DNA of 43,441 bases from Bacteroidota bacterium. GTDB lineage: Bacteria; Bacteroidota; Bacteroidia; Flavobacteriales_D; Crocinitomicaceae. A model generated the notes under the pieces. That model searched no databases. It was given only the letters and a program-made list of their open reading frames with translations, and was not told where the DNA came from. The stretch lies in contig JAJRQQ010000056.1 of assembly GCA_024280155.1 (NCBI GenBank), forward strand, positions 1-43,441, written 5' to 3'. Positions 31,665-40,461 of the stretch are shown one piece after another (the stretch's first letter is position 1; each line of letters starts with the position of its first letter). A program made the position numbers and the translations under genes.

Positions 31665-32465
31665 TTTTAACTCAATTTCATCCAAAAACAACCACGTAGG
31701 ATTTCCTTTTCCCAGGTGCCATTCAGGACAGTTTCCATAATTTTTAGCAATTATTTTGATTGCTTTGATTTGTTTTTTTGCATTCAATGCAATGGTAAAA
31801 GTCTGGTTTTTAGCTTTGAACTCATGCGTTTCTGTCGGTTGGATTTTCAAAACAGAATAATCTTCAAAAATTTCTCCATCATACGAAATTGATATTTCGA
31901 TAGAAGTAGGGAAGAATATCCAAGCATTTCGATCTTCTAAAAAACCAATGTTTATTGCCTGAATGTTTTGGGGAGAGTTAACAATTAATTCTGCCTCAAA
32001 ATCCTGATTATTATATCCTTGCCATTGACCTGTTCTAAACTCTGTTCCGCCTTTTACACCATCAATTAAAGCGTTTGCTCCACCTGCTGCATATTGATTC
32101 GAATAAGAAGATTGTAATTTTAACTGCACATCAGTGTTTAATTTTGTAAAAACCTGTGTTAAGACTGCACTTTTATGACCTTTATTTTCAGCGTAGAATT
32201 GCAAAGTTGTGTTTTCTGTGATTAAAATTGGGCTTTGATATTCTTCCCATTCTTTTCCAGAAATAGAATAATGAATGGTTTGATTTTTTAATGTTTGATT
32301 TAGTTCAATAAGAATAGAATCTCTAAAAACATTTTCTTCATTTACGACAAAGGGCAACGCAACAAAATCTGAATCAATGACCGAAAGAGTAGGAGCGTGC
32401 TCGTACTTTTGATAGTTCGTACTTGCTTTTTCTCCCATATAAAAGATTAACTCTCCACCATTCAT
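31662..32465 (-). CDS. C-terminal part of a frameshifted GH92 protein (chitobiase-like and F5/8C-like domains)
   Basis: 267 residues from its first ATG. MNGGELIFYMGEKASTNY is the closing segment of a GH92 catalytic module rather than a true start. The same frame is open upstream to about 32570 and reads NSKNAKYIQKVEWNGEELKQ then SYISHQKLMNGG, the expected continuation of the gene at 32552-34618. After it comes a beta-domain of the chitobiase/FN3-like kind (IHYSISGKEWEEYQSPILI) and a discoidin (F5/8 type C)-like domain with FRTGQWQGYNNQDFEAELIV. The two parts are separated by one missing A (see the run at 32570-32575). As drawn it has no signal peptide and probably no independent function. Confidence 0.7.
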   Translation of the reverse strand: MNGGELIFYMGEKASTNYQKYEHAPTLSVIDSDFVALPFVVNEENVFRDSILIELNQTLKNQTIHYSISGKEWEEYQSPILITENTTLQFYAENKGHKSAVLTQVFTKLNTDVQLKLQSSYSNQYAAGGANALIDGVKGGTEFRTGQWQGYNNQDFEAELIVNSPQNIQAINIGFLEDRNAWIFFPTSIEISISYDGEIFEDYSVLKIQPTETHEFKAKNQTFTIALNAKKQIKAIKIIAKNYGNCPEWHLGKGNPTWLFLDEIELK

Positions 32466-32551
32466 TAATTTTTGATGCGAAATATAAGATTGTTTTAATT
32501 CTTCTCCATTCCACTCGACTTTTTGGATGTATTTTGCATTCTTTGAATTAT

Positions 32552-34618
32552 TTACAGCTTTAATGATTGTTTTTTACCATTTTCTAAATTGAGAATGACT
32601 TTTGACATAATCGGTCGACCAAAATCATAATACGGATTTCCCGGAGCAACTTGATACAATCCCATTGCACTTAAGACATACCACGATGACATTTGCCCAC
32701 AGTCTTCGTTACCGGAAAGACCATCGGGAGAATTATGGTATAAATGAAATAGAATTGAATCAATTATTTCTGCGGTTTTGAAATTTGCATCTGTATAATT
32801 ATACAAATATCCCATGTGATGAGAAGGTTCGTTTCCGTGTGCATATTGCCCGATTAATCCTGTAATATCCGCTTGTTCACGACCTTCAATTTGAAATTTA
32901 GTCGTAAATAAACGGTCTAACCACGATTCAAATTCTTTCTTCCCACCCATTAATTGTTGATGAACAGCAACAGCATGAGGCGTATATAGTGAGTATTGCC
33001 AACTGTTTGCTTCGGTGTAATTAAAATTAACTTCTTGAGGCGAGAATGGAGAAAACCACATTCCATCTTTTCTAGCGCGCATGAATTTAGTGTTCGGATC
33101 ATACGTATTGATGAAGTTAAATTGTGATTTTGAAGAGAATTCAAAAGGATTACCCATAAATTGATTCATTCGATTGATGCAAAAATCATCGTAAGCATAT
33201 TCGAGAGATCGAGAAACAGACTCAGGTTCATCGCTGGAATTAATAAAGCCATCTTCTTGAAATGATTTTTTTCCAAACTCGTCAAAATTTGCAGTTGCAA
33301 TCATTGCTTCAATTGCATCTAGAGAATTGTAACCTCGTATTCCTTTTAAGTAAGCATCTGCAATCACAGAGACAGAATGATAGCCAATCATGCATCCCGT
33401 TTCATTTGCTGCTAATTCCCATACGGGTAAATCGCCACCTTCTTTGTATTGACGGAGAAAAGTATTGATGAATGCATTTGTTCGCTCGACCTGAGTTAAG
33501 GTGTAGAGTGGGTGAGTTGCTCGATAAGTGTCCCAAAGTGAAAAAACGGTGTATTGTTCATCAGTTTTATCATCTAAAGAATGAATTTTCATATCTCGAC
33601 CTCTGTAACGTCCATCAATGTCACTAAAAATATTAGGAGCAATATAAGAATGATAGAGTGCTGTGTAGAAATTTGTCATTACTTCTTTATTCTTTGAAGT
33701 AAAAACGATTCGATTCAATTCATTTTCCCACAAGGCAGCCACTTTTATTTTGTAATACGTAAAATTAAAGTCTTTGACTTCGTTCTCCAAGTTATTTTTT
33801 GCACCATTGATATCTACTGCAGACATTCCGATTCTAATCATTACTTTCTTCACTTTCTTATCGAAAATCAATGCTAATTTTTGTTTCCCATTCTTTGTGT
33901 AGTGGATGCTTTTTTTGAAAGGAACATCAGTTTTGAAATAGAAATAAAAGTGCTGTTCTTTTGCCCAAGCTTTTGAAATTCGATAACCGGAAATGGTGTT
34001 TTTATCAATGATATTAAATTCACTGTCCAATAATTCATCGCGATGGTCTAGGTCTAGTAAAATGATTTTTTTTTCATCATCTAAGAATGTATATTCATGA
34101 ATTCCACTTCGTTTATTCACTGTTAATCGAACATTTACATTAGGTTGCTCTAATTTTACTTCGTAATACCCCGGTGATGCTTTTTCATTATGATGAGAGA
34201 ATTTCGCACCGTATCCATTCTCATTTTCATAACCAGGAAGGAAATTTGGTTTTCCAATTTGAGGCACAATCAATAAATCTCCATAATCCGAAACACCTGT
34301 TCCACTTAAGTGTGTATGACTAAATCCATAAATAAGTGAATCGGAATAATGATAACCAGAACAACCATCCCAACCAAAAGGGCGAGTATCAGGACTGAGT
34401 TGCATCATTCCAAAAGGTGCAGTTGCTCCTGGGAATGTGTGTCCATGACCACCGGTTCCGATAAATGGATTAACGTATGGTGTCTTTTTAAAAAAATGAG
34501 ATATTGTTGTTGATTTTAGTTGTTTTTTGCCAATATCTCGCGCTTTTTTCAATTCTTTGAGTTGACCATAAGAAATGAACGTAAATAAAAGGAAGATAGA
34601 GAATAAAAAGAATTTCAT
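32552..34618 (-). CDS. GH92-family alpha-mannosidase-like glycosidase, frameshifted near its C-terminus
   Basis: 688 residues with a signal peptide (MKFFLFSIFLLFTFISYG). GH92 enzymes are calcium-dependent exo-alpha-mannosidases acting on glycans, usually outside the cytoplasm. The signature PFIGTGGHGHTFPGATAPFG and MMQLSPDTRPFGWDGCSGYH opens the N-terminal beta domain. The catalytic (alpha/alpha)6 region shows GYHSVSVIADAYLKG, GNEPSHHMGYLYN (putative acid Glu) and GNEDCGQMSSWYVLSAMGLY. The frame ends LENGKKQSLKL at 32552. With one more A in the A6 run at 32570-32575 (minus strand) it would read KKTIIKAVNNSKNAKYIQ and join the gene at 31662-32465. The catalytic core is intact, but the end of the C-terminal beta domain is lost. 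Confidence 0.9.
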   Translation of the reverse strand: MKFFLFSIFLLFTFISYGQLKELKKARDIGKKQLKSTTISHFFKKTPYVNPFIGTGGHGHTFPGATAPFGMMQLSPDTRPFGWDGCSGYHYSDSLIYGFSHTHLSGTGVSDYGDLLIVPQIGKPNFLPGYENENGYGAKFSHHNEKASPGYYEVKLEQPNVNVRLTVNKRSGIHEYTFLDDEKKIILLDLDHRDELLDSEFNIIDKNTISGYRISKAWAKEQHFYFYFKTDVPFKKSIHYTKNGKQKLALIFDKKVKKVMIRIGMSAVDINGAKNNLENEVKDFNFTYYKIKVAALWENELNRIVFTSKNKEVMTNFYTALYHSYIAPNIFSDIDGRYRGRDMKIHSLDDKTDEQYTVFSLWDTYRATHPLYTLTQVERTNAFINTFLRQYKEGGDLPVWELAANETGCMIGYHSVSVIADAYLKGIRGYNSLDAIEAMIATANFDEFGKKSFQEDGFINSSDEPESVSRSLEYAYDDFCINRMNQFMGNPFEFSSKSQFNFINTYDPNTKFMRARKDGMWFSPFSPQEVNFNYTEANSWQYSLYTPHAVAVHQQLMGGKKEFESWLDRLFTTKFQIEGREQADITGLIGQYAHGNEPSHHMGYLYNYTDANFKTAEIIDSILFHLYHNSPDGLSGNEDCGQMSSWYVLSAMGLYQVAPGNPYYDFGRPIMSKVILNLENGKKQSLKL

Positions 34619-34630
34619 AAATGCTAAGAT

Positions 34631-34666
34631 AAAAAAAAGGACCGAGATAATATCGACCCTTTTTTT
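34631..34666 (-). terminator. Terminator of the thiolase gene
   Basis: A8GG and CCCTTTTTTT arms close around ACCGAGATAATATCGA, which itself pairs partly (CGA/TCG). It lies between the end of the thiolase gene and the GH92 gene start. The arms end in A and T tracts, so it can work in both directions. Confidence 0.6.
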
Positions 34667-34687
34667 ATAATGAAATGTAGATTTTAA

Positions 34688-35866
34688 TTAAATATTCTCA
34701 ATTACCATTGCAGAAGCACCACCGCCACCATTACAAATTCCAGCAGCACCATATTTACCACCGTTTTGTTTTAGAACGTTAATTAATGTAACGATAATTC
34801 TAGAGCCACTATTTCCAAGAGGATGTCCTAGAGAAACAGCTCCACCGTTTACATCAACATTTGCCGGATTTAATCCTAATTTTTGAATGTTCACCAATCC
34901 AACGACAGAAAAAGCTTGATTTAATTCCCAATAATCAATATCAGAAACTTCTAGATTTGCTTTTTTCAATGCAACAGGAATTGCTTTTGAAGGTGCAGTT
35001 GTGAACCATTCTGGCTCGTGAGCTGCATCACCATAACCTACAATTTTAGCAATCGGAGTAACGCCTAATTCATCTACTTTCTCTTTGCTCATAAGTATAA
35101 GGGCAGAGGCACCGTCATTTAATGTTGAAGCATTAGCTGCTGTAACTGTACCTTCTTTTGAGAAAACTGCACGTAATTGTGGGATTTTTTCCAATTTTAC
35201 ATTTTTATATTCTTCGTCTGTATCAACGATGATTGCATCTCCACGTCTTTGAGGAACTTCAACAGGTACGATTTCTTCGTTGAACTTTCCAGATTCCCAA
35301 GCAGCAGCAGATCTTTTATAAGATTCAATTGCAAAATTATCTTGGTCTTCACGAGTAATATTATATTCTGTAGCACAATCATCAGCACAAACTCCCATGT
35401 GGACACGGTTGTAAACATCTGTAAGACCATCTTTCACAAGACCGTCTATCATTTTTACATCCCCTAATTTCGTTGCGTTTCTTGCATTATAGTAGTGAGG
35501 AACCATACTCATGTTCTCCATTCCACCTGCGATTACAACATCATTGTCGCCACAAAGAATCGATTGAGCCGCTAGACTCAACGCTTTCATTCCAGATGCA
35601 CAAACTTTATTAATAGTTGTACAAGGTACGTCATTCGTAATTCCAGCGAAAATTGCAGCTTGACGAGCAGGCGCTTGACCAAGGTTCGCTTGAAGAACAT
35701 TTCCCATGAATACTTCTTCAATTGCATCTGGAGATATTCCAGCTTTTTTAATAGCACCAGAAATGGCAGTTGCACCTAGTTTTGTAGCTGGAACGGTTGA
35801 TAATGCTCCACCAAAACTACCCATTGGAGTTCTAACTGCGGCTACGATATATACTTCTTTATTCAT
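34688..35866 (-). CDS. Acetyl-CoA C-acetyltransferase (thiolase)
   Basis: 392 residues from the ATG at 35866 (MNKEVYIVAAVRTPMGSFGG), the canonical thiolase start. The frame is open to 35908, but those 14 extra residues match nothing. Cys89 in TINKVCASGMKALSLAA is the acyl nucleophile, GGAVSLGHPLGNSGSRI carries the catalytic His (~347), and CNGGGGASAMVIEN holds the second Cys (~377). It condenses two acetyl-CoA to acetoacetyl-CoA or cleaves 3-ketoacyl-CoA. It may act with the 3-hydroxybutyryl-CoA dehydrogenase at 12770-13660, but the two are far apart. Confidence 0.95.
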   Translation of the reverse strand: MNKEVYIVAAVRTPMGSFGGALSTVPATKLGATAISGAIKKAGISPDAIEEVFMGNVLQANLGQAPARQAAIFAGITNDVPCTTINKVCASGMKALSLAAQSILCGDNDVVIAGGMENMSMVPHYYNARNATKLGDVKMIDGLVKDGLTDVYNRVHMGVCADDCATEYNITREDQDNFAIESYKRSAAAWESGKFNEEIVPVEVPQRRGDAIIVDTDEEYKNVKLEKIPQLRAVFSKEGTVTAANASTLNDGASALILMSKEKVDELGVTPIAKIVGYGDAAHEPEWFTTAPSKAIPVALKKANLEVSDIDYWELNQAFSVVGLVNIQKLGLNPANVDVNGGAVSLGHPLGNSGSRIIVTLINVLKQNGGKYGAAGICNGGGGASAMVIENI

Positions 35867-35996
35867 TTGATAAAATTTAGTTTTTTTCGAATTCTCAAAA
35901 TTAATCATTTTTCAGGATAAAAAATAGATGTCAACACGGAATATCTTTTCAAATTCGTTTTTTTATTATTAATGTGACCATATTTAATCAAATACT

Positions 35997-36004
35997 TATA
36001 TTTG
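35997..36004 (+). promoter_or_regulatory. -7 element (TATATTTG) of the DUF3078-type gene
   Basis: Exact TAnnTTTG match 30 bp before the ATG at 36034. It rules out the upstream in-frame ATG at 35974, which would lie ahead of the transcription start. Confidence 0.6.
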
Positions 36005-36033
36005 CAAAAAAAATAACCCAAAATAAAAAACAA

Positions 36034-36966
36034 ATGAAATTATTTTTATCAATTATTATGGTTGGATTTGCTTTAGCTACCCTAGCACAATCGGACTCTA
36101 TCCCGCCTTCAAATTGGAAATTAAAAGCAATTTATGGTTTAAACGGAACTCAATCATCTTTTGTGAACTGGAATGCAGGTGGTCGAAACAACATCTCTTT
36201 ATTAGGTTATATTGAAGCTTCTGCAAATTGGAAAGAAGGACCTCATTCTTGGAAAAATGACTTAGGTTTAGCACTTGGAGGAATTCAATACATTGGTATT
36301 GGGGCTCCAAAAGATTTACAAAAAACAGATGATAAAATAGACTTCTCAACAACCTATGGCTATGAATTTAAAGAACACTGGTATTACCAAATAATAGGAA
36401 CTTTCAGAACGCAATTTCTAGATGGTTTTGCTTTTCCAAATGATTCAGTTAGAACGTCAACTTTTATGGCGCCTGGTTATGCAACGTTTGCAATTGGTAT
36501 CGACTATGAGCCGAATAAGCATTTCTCTGCTTTTTTATCACCAATTGCGACTAAGTTGACTTTCGTTAATGATGACACATTAGCAAACCAAGGAGCGTGT
36601 GGTGTTCAAGAAGCTGAGTACGATGGTTTTGGGAATATTTTAAGAGCAGGTGAAAAGTTTAGAGGTGAATTTGGTGCTTATTTTAAAATGAAATATGAAA
36701 AAGAATTAGCGAAGAATATTAATGTAAAAGCAAAATTAGAATTATTTTCTAACTATCTTAACAATCCACAGAACATCGATGTTAATGCAGATGTGTTGTT
36801 TACTTTTAAAGTAAATAGCTGGTTTTCTGCAGGATTAAATTGGACGTTAATTTATGATGATGATATTGACATCACAGATCGTTTTGGAAACACTGGACCT
36901 AGAACTCAATTTAAATCTGTTTTAGGAATTGGATTGTACTACACAATGCGTAATTTTAAAGAATAA
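36034..36966 (+). CDS. DUF3078-type outer-membrane beta-barrel protein
   Basis: 310 residues from the ATG at 36034, which gives a clean signal peptide (MKLFLSIIMVGFALATLAQ). The in-frame ATG at 35974 is upstream of the promoter. The mature protein starts with GLNGTQSSFVNWNAGGRNNI, the hallmark of DUF3078 proteins in Bacteroidota, followed by alternating barrel strands and a C-terminal FKSVLGIGLYYTMRNFKE. The role is unknown; the family is thought to sit in the outer membrane. It is monocistronic, with a terminator at 36987-37019. Confidence 0.9.
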   Translation: MKLFLSIIMVGFALATLAQSDSIPPSNWKLKAIYGLNGTQSSFVNWNAGGRNNISLLGYIEASANWKEGPHSWKNDLGLALGGIQYIGIGAPKDLQKTDDKIDFSTTYGYEFKEHWYYQIIGTFRTQFLDGFAFPNDSVRTSTFMAPGYATFAIGIDYEPNKHFSAFLSPIATKLTFVNDDTLANQGACGVQEAEYDGFGNILRAGEKFRGEFGAYFKMKYEKELAKNINVKAKLELFSNYLNNPQNIDVNADVLFTFKVNSWFSAGLNWTLIYDDDIDITDRFGNTGPRTQFKSVLGIGLYYTMRNFKE

Positions 36967-36986
36967 ATTAATTCCAATAAAGTATT

Positions 36987-37019
36987 AAGCCTGTATTTTT
37001 ACGAATGCAGGCTTTTTTT
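36987..37019 (+). terminator. Terminator of the DUF3078-type gene
   Basis: AAGCCTGTATT pairs with GAATGCAGGCTT (one mismatch) and is followed by T7. Confidence 0.85.
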
Positions 37020-37057
37020 ATGCCTAGTTCTCTTGAGTTTATTATTTTCGTGCAAGA

Positions 37058-38233
37058 ATGAATGTATTTTCAGACATATCTATTTATTGGCTTATTCCAA
37101 TTGCGCTATTTGCTTTTGCTATTTCTTTTTTATTCTACTTTAAACAGAAACAGGTTCAAGAGCTAAAACGTGGTACAAAAGGTCTTTTAATAGGTTTGAG
37201 AGGGCTTTCACTTTTTTTAATTATACTGTTACTTTTAGGCGTTATCATAGAAAGAAAAATTGATAAAAAAGAAAAGCCAGTGTTTATTACATTGATTGAT
37301 AATTCTTCTTCGATGCTGAACTATAAAGATAGTACAAAGGTTCAGGAAGATATACAGAACTTTCAAAAAGAACTTCGATCAAAGTATCCTGAAAAATTCG
37401 ATTTCGAAACAGTGTTGATTGGCGAGAATGTAAATTCATCAAATGATTTTAATTTCCAAGAGGGAAAATCGAATTTAGCTGATGGCTTCGAATATATATA
37501 CAATTCATTTTACAATAAAAATATCGGTGCAATAGCATTTTTTAGTGATGGGAATTTTAATGAGGGTATGAATCCTGTTTATTCTGCTAAGAAAATAAAT
37601 TTCACCCCAATTTATACTGTTGGAATTGGAGATACTGTTGTGAAAAGAGATCAATTGATTCGAAATGTATCCTATAATTCAATAGCTTTCTATAAAAATG
37701 AATTTCCGATTGAAATTGACATCGAAGGAGTTAAGATTGGTCAAGAAAAGGCTAAAGTTTCTTTATGGCAGGATGGAAAAAAAGTCGATGAGTCTTTGAT
37801 TGAATATCAGAATAGTGATATCGATTTTATACATGTAAAGTTTTCATTACTTGCGAATTCGATTGGTTTTTCTGAGTTAATGGTAAAAGTAGAACAATTG
37901 GAAGGGGAGTCTTCTTATGAAAATAATGAAAAACGTTTTTATGTCGAAACAATCGATTCGAGAAATAAGATACTCCTTTTGAGTCAATCACCTCATCCTG
38001 ATATTGCTGCAATAAAAAATGAATTGGATAAAGACGAGAATGCAGAAGTTGAAGCGATGCTTTTTTCAGATTTCTCAGGGAACGTGGATGGATATAGCTT
38101 GATTATTGTGCAAAACCCAAACGAAACGATTCTCCCTTTCATCGAAGATGCAAAATCAAAAAAATTCCTTTGTTATACATTTTGGGTACTCAATCTCAAC
38201 GAAATAATATCAATGAGCTCAAAATTGGATTAA
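37058..38233 (+). CDS. VWA-domain membrane protein, N-terminal part (frameshifted)
   Basis: 391 residues. Two transmembrane helices (about 10-28 and 44-64) precede a von Willebrand A domain that begins PVFITLIDNSSSMLNY, where DNSSSM is the MIDAS DxSxS motif; AIAFFSDGNFNEG and TPIYTVGIGDT follow. Residues ~200-360 are an extracytoplasmic beta region. From about 367 (FLCYTFWVLNLNEIISMSS) the sequence stops looking natural. The other frame from the A7 run at 38158-38164 reads IPLLYILGTQSQRNNINELK, the expected continuation. One more A would restore a ~690-residue protein ending at 39132. VWA proteins of this type are typical Bacteroidota membrane proteins of unknown function. Confidence 0.85.
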   Translation: MNVFSDISIYWLIPIALFAFAISFLFYFKQKQVQELKRGTKGLLIGLRGLSLFLIILLLLGVIIERKIDKKEKPVFITLIDNSSSMLNYKDSTKVQEDIQNFQKELRSKYPEKFDFETVLIGENVNSSNDFNFQEGKSNLADGFEYIYNSFYNKNIGAIAFFSDGNFNEGMNPVYSAKKINFTPIYTVGIGDTVVKRDQLIRNVSYNSIAFYKNEFPIEIDIEGVKIGQEKAKVSLWQDGKKVDESLIEYQNSDIDFIHVKFSLLANSIGFSELMVKVEQLEGESSYENNEKRFYVETIDSRNKILLLSQSPHPDIAAIKNELDKDENAEVEAMLFSDFSGNVDGYSLIIVQNPNETILPFIEDAKSKKFLCYTFWVLNLNEIISMSSKLD

Positions 38234-39132
38234 AATTTCCTTCTGGGAATCGTTCAGATGAAGTTCAAGCTGCATTTAACTCAAGTTTTAAATTGTTCGA
38301 CCTTTCTGAAGAATTAGTTTATTCTTTGAAGCAATGGCCACCATTGACAGTTAAATTTGGAGAAATAAGAACATCTAATGGTATTGTTCTTTTGCATCAA
38401 AAAATTGGAAATGTTATTAAAAAAGATCCCATCATCTATTTTGGTTCTAAAAATCAGTATAAATATGGAGTAATTATAGGTGAAGGCTTATGGAAATGGA
38501 AAATGAATGATTACTTAAGTCATCAAAATGTTAATTTGTTCAATGAATTAATTCAAAAGACTGTTCAGTATTTAACAGTGAAAAAAAACAGTGATCCTTT
38601 AAGGATTAATTTACCCAATCGTTTTTCTATCCATAAAGATATTATTGTAAATGCTGAATTTTACAATTCTTCGTTCGAAAAAATCACCACTCCCAACATT
38701 CAATTTAATATAAAGAATACAAACGATGAAGAGTTTAAGTATGAATTTGCAAAAATTGGAGGAAACTATCAATTGAATCTTGGTAAACTAAAAGAAGGAA
38801 AGTATTTGTGGTCTGCAAAAACAAAATACAGTAATGTAACTTACACTAAAAAAGGTGTTTTCATTGTTGAAGATGAGTCGTTAGAATCCCTTTCTACGCA
38901 TTCAAACTTTGCCTTGTTAAACCAAATTTCTTCAAATTCGAATGCCTTATTTTATTCTTTGTCAGAAACGAATGAATTAATTACTGAAATTGATAATAGA
39001 AAAGATATAGTTAATTTAAGTTACCAAGAATCCAGTTTTGATGATCTAATTGATTGGAAATATTTATGTGGATTAATTCTTCTTTTTTTATCCGTAGAAT
39101 GGTTTATTCGCAGGTATTCTGGGGGGTACTAG
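38170..39132 (+). CDS. C-terminal part of the frameshifted VWA membrane protein
   Basis: 320 residues in the +1-shifted frame, beginning with a TTG inside the continuation. It has no ribosome-binding context of its own. It has a glutamine-amidotransferase-like region with QWPPLTVKFGEI and GLWKWKMNDYL, then an Ig-like beta domain, and ends in a transmembrane helix with CGLILLFLSVEWFIRRYSGG. The EWFIRRxxGG end is the usual terminus of these double-anchored VWA proteins, so this is clearly the missing half of the gene at 37058. Confidence 0.8.
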   Translation: MLYILGTQSQRNNINELKIGLKFPSGNRSDEVQAAFNSSFKLFDLSEELVYSLKQWPPLTVKFGEIRTSNGIVLLHQKIGNVIKKDPIIYFGSKNQYKYGVIIGEGLWKWKMNDYLSHQNVNLFNELIQKTVQYLTVKKNSDPLRINLPNRFSIHKDIIVNAEFYNSSFEKITTPNIQFNIKNTNDEEFKYEFAKIGGNYQLNLGKLKEGKYLWSAKTKYSNVTYTKKGVFIVEDESLESLSTHSNFALLNQISSNSNALFYSLSETNELITEIDNRKDIVNLSYQESSFDDLIDWKYLCGLILLFLSVEWFIRRYSGGY

Positions 39133-39217
39133 AATAATTTAAGTTTTATTTTATTATTAATACAATAACTACAAAGGCATTTCGTTTATAAAGATGAACA
39201 AATAGAACAGTTTGCCT

Positions 39218-39361
39218 ATGTCAAAAACTTACATTGAAACTGCTCCAATCAAAGAGTTTAAACTTGAAAAACGAACCCTTCAATCGATTTTAAATTACAG
39301 TAAAAGCATTGAAGTTAAAACAACAAAAAAGAACAAAAAGCTATTGTTCAACTTAAATTAA
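39218..39361 (+). CDS. Conserved 47-residue protein of unknown function
   Basis: 47 codons, ATG at 39218 to TAA at 39359-39361. It reads MSKTYIETAPIKEFKLEKRT, then LQSILNYSKSIEVKTTKKNK and KLLFNLN. The TYIExAPxxxFxxEKxTxxxIL(N/E)(Y/F)SKSxEV pattern is one I recognise from short hypothetical proteins of Flavobacteriales with this same lysine-rich end. It is basic and soluble, without a membrane helix. It sits alone between the VWA gene and its own terminator at 39366-39392. Confidence 0.7.
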   Translation: MSKTYIETAPIKEFKLEKRTLQSILNYSKSIEVKTTKKNKKLLFNLN

Positions 39362-39365
39362 AAGA

Positions 39366-39392
39366 GAATCCCGTTTAAAAGCGGGATTTTTT
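39366..39392. terminator. Terminator shared by two small convergent genes
   Basis: AATCCCG pairs with CGGGATT across TTTAAAAG, followed by TTTT. It starts 5 bp after the stop of the 47-residue gene and reaches the stop of the minus-strand gene at 39391-39534. Confidence 0.8.
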
Positions 39393-39534
39393 ATTTATTA
39401 TTCTCTGCTGCAAGTTTATTCATTTCACGAATCTTCAGTCTGTTCGATTCTTTTTCCTTCTGTTTCCTAGATTTTTTCTGATTCAAGAGCTTAGTATGCT
39501 TTTTTTTATTACTCGTATTTTTTTGCTTTGCCAT
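39391..39534 (-). CDS. Small, highly basic 47-residue protein
   Basis: From the ATG at 39534 it reads MAKQKNTSNKKKHTKLLNQK, then KSRKQKEKESNRLKIREMNK and LAAENNK: over one third Lys/Arg and helical in the second half. The frame is open for 20 more residues upstream, but those overlap the radical SAM gene and look unlike a start. The ATG follows the stop of the radical SAM gene by one base, so the two are co-transcribed. Lysine-rich proteins of this size could bind nucleic acid or ribosomes. That is a guess. Confidence 0.6.
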   Translation of the reverse strand: MAKQKNTSNKKKHTKLLNQKKSRKQKEKESNRLKIREMNKLAAENNK

Positions 39535-39535
39535 C

Positions 39536-40420
39536 CTAGTATCCTTGATAAATAAAACTTCGGTTTCCACTTCCTTTTTGTATCGCTTCTTCAATTTGGT
39601 TGAGCATTCTTTTTTTATCTCTACCTAAGTTCCCTTTTAATACAAGACTATTTGAAGCATGATCACTTCTGAAAATGGTGTTCTCCAATTCTAAATGGTT
39701 TAAAAACAAACGCATCTCTTCAAATAGTTCAACATCAGTTAGTTCTTCAAAATTACCTAAATAGCGGTTTTTATAATGTTCCATTCCTTTGTGGGCAGTC
39801 AAAACGAGAGTAGAAGCAAATTTTGGTTGAGTTGCATTGAGTACTTTTGCAGATTGAATAGCGTGTTGTTCCGTATATTCTTTCCCTCCAACACCATTTA
39901 TAATCATGACAGAACTATCCATTCCTGCTTTTTTTGATTTATTCAAACCATCAATGGTCGTTTGTGTCGTTTCTCCTTTTTGGATTGCTTTTAAAACATC
40001 GTTATCCCCAGATTCAATTCCAACGTACAATAAAGACAATCCATTCTCTCGTAATTCGACCAATTCATTTTCTGTTTTACGTAGTAAATTCATTGGAGAA
40101 GCATAGGTTGAAATTCTTCTAACTTTTGGGAAAGTCGCTTTGATTTTCTGAAGAATAGGAACCAAACGTTTATTGGATAGAACCAATGGATCACCATCTC
40201 CCAGAAAAATCTTCTGTATTGAGTTGGCATAAGGAGAAAAAGCTTCAATTTCTTTAAAGATTTCATCTTGAGAACGTGTTTTAAACTTCTTAGAAGTATA
40301 CATTTCACAGAATGAGCACTTGTTCCATGAACAACCTAGCGTTATTTGAAATATCAAAGAATGCGCTTCACTAGGAGGTCGAAATAAAGGTTCATCATAT
40401 TGAATGGGGAAATTTTGCAT
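39536..40420 (-). CDS. Radical SAM protein with a CX4CX2C cluster motif
   Basis: 294 residues. ITLGCSWNKCSFCEMYTSKK places the cluster cysteines at 30, 35 and 38, that is CX4CX2C instead of the usual CX3CX2C, a spacing seen in a group of uncharacterised bacterial radical SAM proteins. IFLGDGDPLVL is the GGE-equivalent region and LSLLYVGIESGDNDVLKAIQ a conserved SAM-binding strand. No SPASM or B12 domain. Substrate unknown. It reads left and is followed by the small basic gene. Confidence 0.88.
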   Translation of the reverse strand: MQNFPIQYDEPLFRPPSEAHSLIFQITLGCSWNKCSFCEMYTSKKFKTRSQDEIFKEIEAFSPYANSIQKIFLGDGDPLVLSNKRLVPILQKIKATFPKVRRISTYASPMNLLRKTENELVELRENGLSLLYVGIESGDNDVLKAIQKGETTQTTIDGLNKSKKAGMDSSVMIINGVGGKEYTEQHAIQSAKVLNATQPKFASTLVLTAHKGMEHYKNRYLGNFEELTDVELFEEMRLFLNHLELENTIFRSDHASNSLVLKGNLGRDKKRMLNQIEEAIQKGSGNRSFIYQGY

Positions 40421-40461
40421 TCTACAAATATAAAAGTAACTTGGTACTTAAAATAAAAATA

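Noticed and set aside
32570..32575. Programmed -1 ribosomal frameshift in the GH92 gene
   Set aside because: A classic heptamer needs AAA-AAC in the zero frame; here the zero frame is AAA-AAA-CAA preceded by T, so the P-site tRNA would repair badly. Slippage by polymerase stays possible.
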